The position numbers and the translations under genes were made by a program. A DNA stretch of 8,806 nucleotides, taken from Thermoprotei archaeon. Its GTDB lineage: Archaea > Thermoproteota > Thermoprotei > Thermofilales > B20-G17. Below are positions 4,881 through 8,806 of the stretch, piece after piece. Within the stretch, counting starts at the first letter, position 1. Every line of letters begins with the position of its first letter. The notes beneath the pieces are model-generated. The model was not told the DNA's origin, searched no databases, and saw only the letters and a program-made list of their open reading frames with translations. Location of the stretch: NCBI GenBank assembly GCA_003650785.1, contig QMRW01000050.1, forward strand, positions 1-8,806. The letters run 5' to 3'.

Positions 4881-6647
4881 CTAACCAGCTTGAGCATAAG
4901 TTTCTTTCAGTACATGATCTATAGCATGTATGAGTTTACCCGATAATCTTAGAGCTAGCCTTAGAATGTTCTTATCTACGGTCTCCCTGTGTACTACTCT
5001 ATAAGTAGATTTAAGTAGGTGAGTTATCCTTCCCAAGTCCTCACGAATATCTACCATTGGCTTAATGGTTCCCTTCCTATATTCCTCTAATCTACTTAAT
5101 AATACACTGAGATTAGCTATTAATGATGTACCTGGTAGTATATTCATCAATATCATTAAAGCGGATGATATGTAAAATAAACCTCTGATAAAGCTTCTAT
5201 ATCCCCAGCTACTGAGAGTAGTCTTTCTTAATTCATCCATAGATTGCATTAATAGCCCTCTGGCACGAAGTAGGATGATCTTTTGATCTATACCTTCATC
5301 TAGCAGATCTGGCGTTACTATGGATAATCTTAGTCCTTCTCGACATAGGGTTTTTAGAAGTCCTTCCTCTATCTCAATAGAGTAGTACTCTCTCAGTGGA
5401 ACAGCTTTCTGAGCTGATAGAGAAGCAAGCATTCGGATAGTTTCATAAACCCTCTCTATAATCTCATCCTCAACATAGGATGGAACATCTAGTATTAGAG
5501 GTTTGAGTATTCCTTTTAATATTCCTCTAACAAGCTTGAATGTAAATATTCTTTCAGTATTATCCACCTTAATGATCACATATCTTCCCGTTTCCATATA
5601 GAATTCGTAGAAGGAGGAACTCCTGCCACTTGGATCGTATAGCATAAGCTCTCTACTAATAGATCTCAATAAGTATTCAGATGAAACTATATCTAGAGGA
5701 AGGAATGATAAGAAGCGGTCAATACTTCTGATAGATATATCTACGTCTATGCCTGCTCTTACTAGCGACTCTAGGATTTTCTGTGATTTAAATTCATCAA
5801 ACCTACCATCACGTAGGACTATGAACTTCATCTTCTTATTGATCTCTCTAAAAGCTTCAGTTAGTTCCTTCTTCTCTTCAACCTTTAGAAGTAAGGATTT
5901 CATAAGTTTACTGAGGTCTCTATGTAGTCTTCTACCCTCCTCTGTGAGTTGTATTACCTCATCTCTTGCCAGTAGTCCAAATCTCTCCAAGGTTTCAACA
6001 GTCTCTAGTTTGTCTATACTAAATAGATGTAATGCTATAAGATACTTCTCTAAGAAATCTTCCTTAGGCATACCTTCCACTTCTCCTAACACCGTGATAG
6101 CTGAGCATATTCCAAGAGGAGGTCTTTTAGATATCCTCTTAAGGGAGTTTGAGACTTGTGATAGTATGTCTTTGATCCTTCTATCGCGAGATGCTATTTC
6201 ATACAGTTTTGCGCATTCATATGCAAATTTTTCATTTACGAAAGAGCTTATAGTACCTATCGCCAACTTTAGATCCTGTAGTATATCTATGAGTACTATT
6301 GCATCTAGTATTGAAGAGATGTTCCTAAGCCATAGTAATTTGAACATTAGATCTCTATCCACTTCAAGTCCATCTATAGACGCCTTAATTTCGGTCTCGG
6401 TGCCTATGCCATGCTGTTCTAGTACAGCTCGAATATTACTTTCGACAACACCTAGAAGCTCTATTATATCCTCGGAGGGAGTATCTACTATTACTATCAT
6501 CTTCGATAAATTCTCCTCTAAAGACCAGTCTATTATTCTTGACCCAGTTTCAGAGAGAACTTTCTGAACTCTATCAATAGCTCGTCTACTTAGAGAGAGA
6601 TCGGTAATTAAGTCCTTAATTCTGAGTATTAGAATTCCCCTACCCAT
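4881..6647 (-). CDS. Tandem ATP-cone protein with winged-helix-like segment; possible nucleotide-sensing regulator
   Basis: This 588-residue protein has no assigned function that I recognise. Residues about 273-337 (KFIVLRDGRFDEF, then KILESLVRAGI and SSEYLLRSISRELM) match the ATP-cone pattern, the nucleotide-binding domain that regulates ribonucleotide reductases and forms the sensor of NrdR. A second, more diverged copy begins at 356 (YVIIKVDNTERIFTF, then KLVRGILKGI) and runs to about 425. Upstream, residues about 198-246 look like a winged helix: helices, then LERFGLLARDEVIQLTEEGRRL. The N-terminal 190 and C-terminal 150 residues are mostly helical and unrecognised; SFIRGLFYISSALMILMNI (485-503) is hydrophobic and may be one membrane or buried helix. 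No ribonucleotide reductase catalytic domain, zinc ribbon or kinase P-loop is present. It is a single gene with its own promoter. Domain reading is by eye, so the ATP-cones are likely, the winged helix moderate, and the regulatory role a hypothesis. Confidence 0.8.
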   Translation of the reverse strand: MGRGILILRIKDLITDLSLSRRAIDRVQKVLSETGSRIIDWSLEENLSKMIVIVDTPSEDIIELLGVVESNIRAVLEQHGIGTETEIKASIDGLEVDRDLMFKLLWLRNISSILDAIVLIDILQDLKLAIGTISSFVNEKFAYECAKLYEIASRDRRIKDILSQVSNSLKRISKRPPLGICSAITVLGEVEGMPKEDFLEKYLIALHLFSIDKLETVETLERFGLLARDEVIQLTEEGRRLHRDLSKLMKSLLLKVEEKKELTEAFREINKKMKFIVLRDGRFDEFKSQKILESLVRAGIDVDISIRSIDRFLSFLPLDIVSSEYLLRSISRELMLYDPSGRSSSFYEFYMETGRYVIIKVDNTERIFTFKLVRGILKGILKPLILDVPSYVEDEIIERVYETIRMLASLSAQKAVPLREYYSIEIEEGLLKTLCREGLRLSIVTPDLLDEGIDQKIILLRARGLLMQSMDELRKTTLSSWGYRSFIRGLFYISSALMILMNILPGTSLIANLSVLLSRLEEYRKGTIKPMVDIREDLGRITHLLKSTYRVVHRETVDKNILRLALRLSGKLIHAIDHVLKETYAQAG

Positions 6648-6674
6648 GATCTACACTCTCAGTTATACATTCTA

Positions 6675-6698
6675 ATTACTGTAATATGAATATAGGTT
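6675..6698 (-). promoter_or_regulatory. Promoter of the ATP-cone gene with an operator-like palindrome
   Basis: The minus strand has a TATA-like ACCTATATTCAT at 6687-6698, followed by the 11-bp palindrome ATTACAGTAAT at 6675-6685. Start of transcription would be near 6667, about 20 bases before the ATG. The palindrome therefore lies between TATA box and start site, where a bound repressor would block initiation. Autoregulation is an inference. Confidence 0.35.
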
Positions 6699-6871
6699 TT
6701 CATTAATCTGAAGTGACAAATGCATATACTGCTTTCAGCTCTTTTAAATGATCTAGTACTTAGTCGAATAGATTCCGTAGCTCTTATTCTTCAAACACTT
6801 AGCAAGAGATAATCGAAGAGTCTTGGGATACTGGAGATTGAATATGGATACTATATCTAGTACTATAGTGG

Positions 6872-7738
6872 TTAAATGAATATGTAGAGGAACTCCTCCT
6901 CATAGAGTCTGTCTATTTTTATACCACCCTTGATTCTTACTATGGACTTCTGCTCTAGATACTCCCTAGCGATCATTCTTTTGATATCAAGTGGTAGAGT
7001 ACTCTTAAGAAGTCTTAGTGGAATATTGACAAACATTGGTCTAATGGGTATTATGTGTCTAGTGGACTTTGGTGGAAATGGTCTTCGATTAACAGCTGCT
7101 TCTACTACATCCTCTTTTGAAATTCTCCTGGGAATTATAGTAGCATATCTGTCTTTAGTAATTTCAGGAGAAATACTTTCTACCGAGTACTCTATATTAA
7201 GTCCATATCTGGTAATTCTCTTTTCCAACTCTTTCAATAGTGAATAAGCTTCTCTAGTAGTTATGCCTTTATCTTTTACGAGTGCTATAGTCTCAGGCGG
7301 GATCTCCACTAAGACTACATCCTCTCTTCGACACTCTCTGACCCCATATTCTACTGTTTCTACTTTGAGATTATAGTCCTTAGAGAACTCTACTACTATG
7401 GATTTGAACTTATTTCTGCCTATACCTCTTAGATCTATTGATCTAAACCATCTATAAACCAGTATCGCGGGATGATTGTATTCGATCTCACATGCTAGTA
7501 TGTGTTTAAAGGCTAATTTTCTGAGTGCCAGTACTCTATGAGTTCCATCCAGTACTACCTTACTCCTCCTATCTACAATGATTGGATGGAACATGAAGTG
7601 GGATCTTTTGAACCCTTCCACTAATTTCTCTAAGAGATCTGGTACTATCTCCTCATGAAGGAGTAGTTCTCCTATGTCTAGAATATCTATATCTACCTTG
7701 AGTGGAGGGCTTATACGTGTGTAGTATAGTGCTAACAT
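6872..7738 (-). CDS. serK: SerK-like free L-serine kinase (ParB/Srx fold)
   Basis: This 288-residue protein matches the archaeal free serine kinase family, which converts L-serine to O-phospho-L-serine for cysteine synthesis; the Thermococcus enzyme uses ADP, the SbnI relative ATP. The N-terminal ParB/Srx-like fold shows LLHEEIVPDLLEKLVEG with H28-E29-E30, HPIIVDRRSKVVLDGTHR with the conserved D-G-T-H-R at 64-68, and then ALRKLAFKHILAC. Further on, FPPKSTRHIIPIRP (221-234) carries H228, which corresponds to the serine-recognising histidine of the family, while E30 fits the catalytic glutamate. These residue roles come from known SerK work, not from this sequence. The protein has the length of the family and no nuclease signature. 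It is divergent from the next gene, 30 bases apart, and the transcript is probably leaderless. A ParB-like DNA-binding role is the less likely alternative. Confidence 0.85.
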   Translation of the reverse strand: MLALYYTRISPPLKVDIDILDIGELLLHEEIVPDLLEKLVEGFKRSHFMFHPIIVDRRSKVVLDGTHRVLALRKLAFKHILACEIEYNHPAILVYRWFRSIDLRGIGRNKFKSIVVEFSKDYNLKVETVEYGVRECRREDVVLVEIPPETIALVKDKGITTREAYSLLKELEKRITRYGLNIEYSVESISPEITKDRYATIIPRRISKEDVVEAAVNRRPFPPKSTRHIIPIRPMFVNIPLRLLKSTLPLDIKRMIAREYLEQKSIVRIKGGIKIDRLYEEEFLYIFI

Positions 7739-7763
7739 TTTTAAAGCCCTAGAGATCTTAAAG
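7738..7763. promoter_or_regulatory. Compact divergent promoter with two TATA elements for leaderless transcripts
   Basis: Only 30 bases separate the two divergent ATGs. On the plus strand TTTTTAAA (7738-7745) is centred about 27 bases before the ATG at 7769, the spacing expected when transcription starts at the start codon. On the minus strand CTTTAAGA (7756-7763) is about 22 bases before the serK ATG at 7738, slightly short. The two pre-initiation complexes would overlap, so the promoters may exclude each other. Confidence 0.5.
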
Positions 7764-7768
7764 AGGAC

Positions 7769-8368
7769 ATGACTAAAAGCTTATCTCCAGGATCAGACAG
7801 GATGCTACAGATAGCAGAGATAGTATCACACCTAACTTCAGCTACTGTATTTGCCCTCATAATTATTATCATTACATCATCTAAAGACTGTAGAATATAT
7901 TGTAATTATCTTGAATTTTTAACCGCTGTACTTTCTCTATCCATAATTCCTACTATACCTATCCTCATAATGGTATCTAGGGGGGTTACGGATGTCTTCG
8001 TCTCCAAACTGGAGTATAGAAGACCTCTACTCATGATAGCTGCTCTCTCTCATCTGCTCGGTACGGTAACTCTAATCTCTTTCAATAGTATAGACTTAGC
8101 ACAACTATGCTTTACCTACTTCACTGTTACCCTATCTATACTCCTAGTTTCACTTAAATGGAAGATAAGTATTCATACTGCAGGAATAGCGGGTCCAACT
8201 ATGTTCCTCGTACTTAAGTACGGTAGTGAGTACCTACCATTATTACTTCTACTACCTTTAGTTGGATGGGCTAGAGTGCGAATGAAAGCTCACACAGTAT
8301 CTCAATTACTAGCAGGTGCTCTACTGGCAATAGTAGTGACTACAGTAACTTTTTTACTAATTGGATAA
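7769..8368 (+). CDS. PAP2-superfamily-like integral membrane protein
   Basis: This 199-residue protein has about six or seven hydrophobic segments (roughly 23-37, 51-70, 88-105, 111-128, 138-150, 155-168, 178-198). It shows degenerate forms of the three PAP2 phosphatase motifs in the right order: KLEYRRP (80-86) for the K-x6-RP motif, ISIH (133-136) where PSGH is expected, and ARVRMKAHTVSQ (168-179) for SR-x5-H-x3-D, keeping R169 and H175 but with Gln for Asp. PAP2 enzymes remove phosphate from lipid phosphates or polyprenyl diphosphates in the membrane. The two key histidines are present, so activity is possible, though the lost Asp and PSGH leave doubt. A later ATG at 7802 is an alternative start, but the TATA spacing favours 7769. 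It points away from serK and toward the DHH gene 67 bases on. Confidence 0.7.
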   Translation: MTKSLSPGSDRMLQIAEIVSHLTSATVFALIIIIITSSKDCRIYCNYLEFLTAVLSLSIIPTIPILIMVSRGVTDVFVSKLEYRRPLLMIAALSHLLGTVTLISFNSIDLAQLCFTYFTVTLSILLVSLKWKISIHTAGIAGPTMFLVLKYGSEYLPLLLLLPLVGWARVRMKAHTVSQLLAGALLAIVVTTVTFLLIG

Positions 8369-8407
8369 TACTAGCCACAGACTTCCTAGAAATCCTCTTC
8401 AAAATAG

Positions 8408-8413
8408 TTATAA
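8408..8413 (+). promoter_or_regulatory. TATA box of the DHH gene
   Basis: TTATAA is centred about 25 bases before the GTG at 8436. This spacing predicts a leaderless transcript beginning at that GTG and is the main reason I chose it as the start. Confidence 0.4.
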
Positions 8414-8435
8414 CATCCAAATCGGTTAGGTTCTT

Positions 8436-8806
8436 GTGCTGAGTATTATTAGAATCCTTCAGATAGTGAAGGCTAAGGTAATGAGGAGAAGGTTAGCTCT
8501 ATCCGATATAAGCGATGTAGATGGTATAGTTAGTGCTGCTCTATACAAACGTAAGTATAGGGATTCAATAGTAGTCCTAGCATCTCCTGTAGATGTAGGT
8601 AGGAGTCTAATAATAAAATCTACAAAATGGGACTTCGTCTCAGATCTTCCCTGTCCGGGAAGAGTGGAAGTAAGAGCGGATCACCATATAACTAATAGAC
8701 CATGTGCTAGGAGAGAATTCTACGATCCTAAGGCCCCCTGTGCTGCACTACTAGCCTTAAGAGCTTTAGGCTTAAGAGATGATATATCTAAAGATCTAGT
8801 CAAGAT
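8436..8806 (+). CDS. DHH-family phosphoesterase, N-terminal part (cut by window edge)
   Basis: I translated this frame by hand; it is open from the TAG at 8427 to the window end, giving 123 codons. DHH phosphoesterases are Mn2+-dependent enzymes that cleave small nucleotides or nucleic acid ends (RecJ, NrnA and cyclic-dinucleotide phosphodiesterases). The first motif is LALSDISDVDGIVSA (20-34 from the GTG) with D27 and D29 as metal ligands, and the signature RADHHITNRPCA comes about 70 residues later, followed by YDPKAPCAALLALRALGL. The GTG start at 8436 gives an N-terminal helix before the first strand, which suits the fold; the ATG at 8481 (AAGG upstream) is the alternative and would begin MRRRLALSD. 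Whether a DHHA1 domain follows cannot be seen, so substrate is open. Confidence 0.85.
   Translation, partial: MLSIIRILQIVKAKVMRRRLALSDISDVDGIVSAALYKRKYRDSIVVLASPVDVGRSLIIKSTKWDFVSDLPCPGRVEVRADHHITNRPCARREFYDPKAPCAALLALRALGLRDDISKDLVK

Noticed and set aside
5749..6567. 272-codon open frame on the plus strand, opposite the ATP-cone gene
   Set aside because: It is very rich in Ser and Leu, shows no motif, and lies wholly antisense to a minus-strand gene with recognisable domains; it is a shadow of that gene's codon use.
6930..7247. 105-codon plus-strand frame over serK
   Set aside because: Antisense to serK and without any recognisable domain.

Overview
The window looks like chromosomal DNA of a thermophilic archaeon, most likely a crenarchaeote (Thermoproteota). 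The evidence is an archaeal/eukaryal-type ribosomal protein L37e directly downstream of an Sm-like (LSm) protein, archaeal TATA-box promoters at short and regular distances from start codons, Shine-Dalgarno sites of the GGTGA type, heavy AGA/AGG arginine codon use, and a free serine kinase (SerK-like) gene. The exact lineage cannot be fixed by eye; a Desulfurococcales-like genome is my best guess.

Layout from left to right. (1) Bases 1-731, minus strand: the N-terminal 243 codons of a UDP-sugar 6-dehydrogenase of the UDP-ManNAc/UDP-Glc dehydrogenase family, cut by the window edge. (2) 732-1398: a long divergent spacer with a promoter at each end and one perfect 20-bp palindrome, no convincing gene. 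(3) 1399-3309, plus strand: an alkaline-phosphatase-superfamily phosphodiesterase/phosphohydrolase with all metal ligands present and a beta-rich insertion. (4) 3310-4223: a poorly coding stretch holding an AbrB-family DNA-binding protein gene broken by one missing base, a doubtful 66-codon ORF, and two inverted repeats. (5) 4224-4715, minus strand: the LSm-L37e operon. (6) 4881-6647, minus strand: a 588-residue protein that I read as a winged-helix-like segment followed by two ATP-cone domains, with no ribonucleotide reductase catalytic part. (7) 6872-7738, minus strand: SerK-like serine kinase. (8) 7769-8368, plus strand: a PAP2-like membrane protein, divergent from serK with only 30 bp between start codons. 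(9) 8436-8806, plus strand: the N-terminus of a DHH-family phosphoesterase, cut by the right edge.

Functional links are limited. LSm and L37e form a conserved RNA/translation operon. The UDP-sugar dehydrogenase and the phosphohydrolase diverge from a common spacer and may both serve surface-glycan or nucleotide-sugar metabolism, but this is only inference from position. SerK would supply O-phosphoserine for cysteine synthesis. The most unusual gene is the tandem ATP-cone protein: its layout resembles, in logic only, the bacterial regulator NrdR (DNA-binding part plus ATP-cone), so it is a candidate nucleotide-sensing regulator. No CRISPR array, tRNA, rRNA, insertion sequence or defence cluster was seen.
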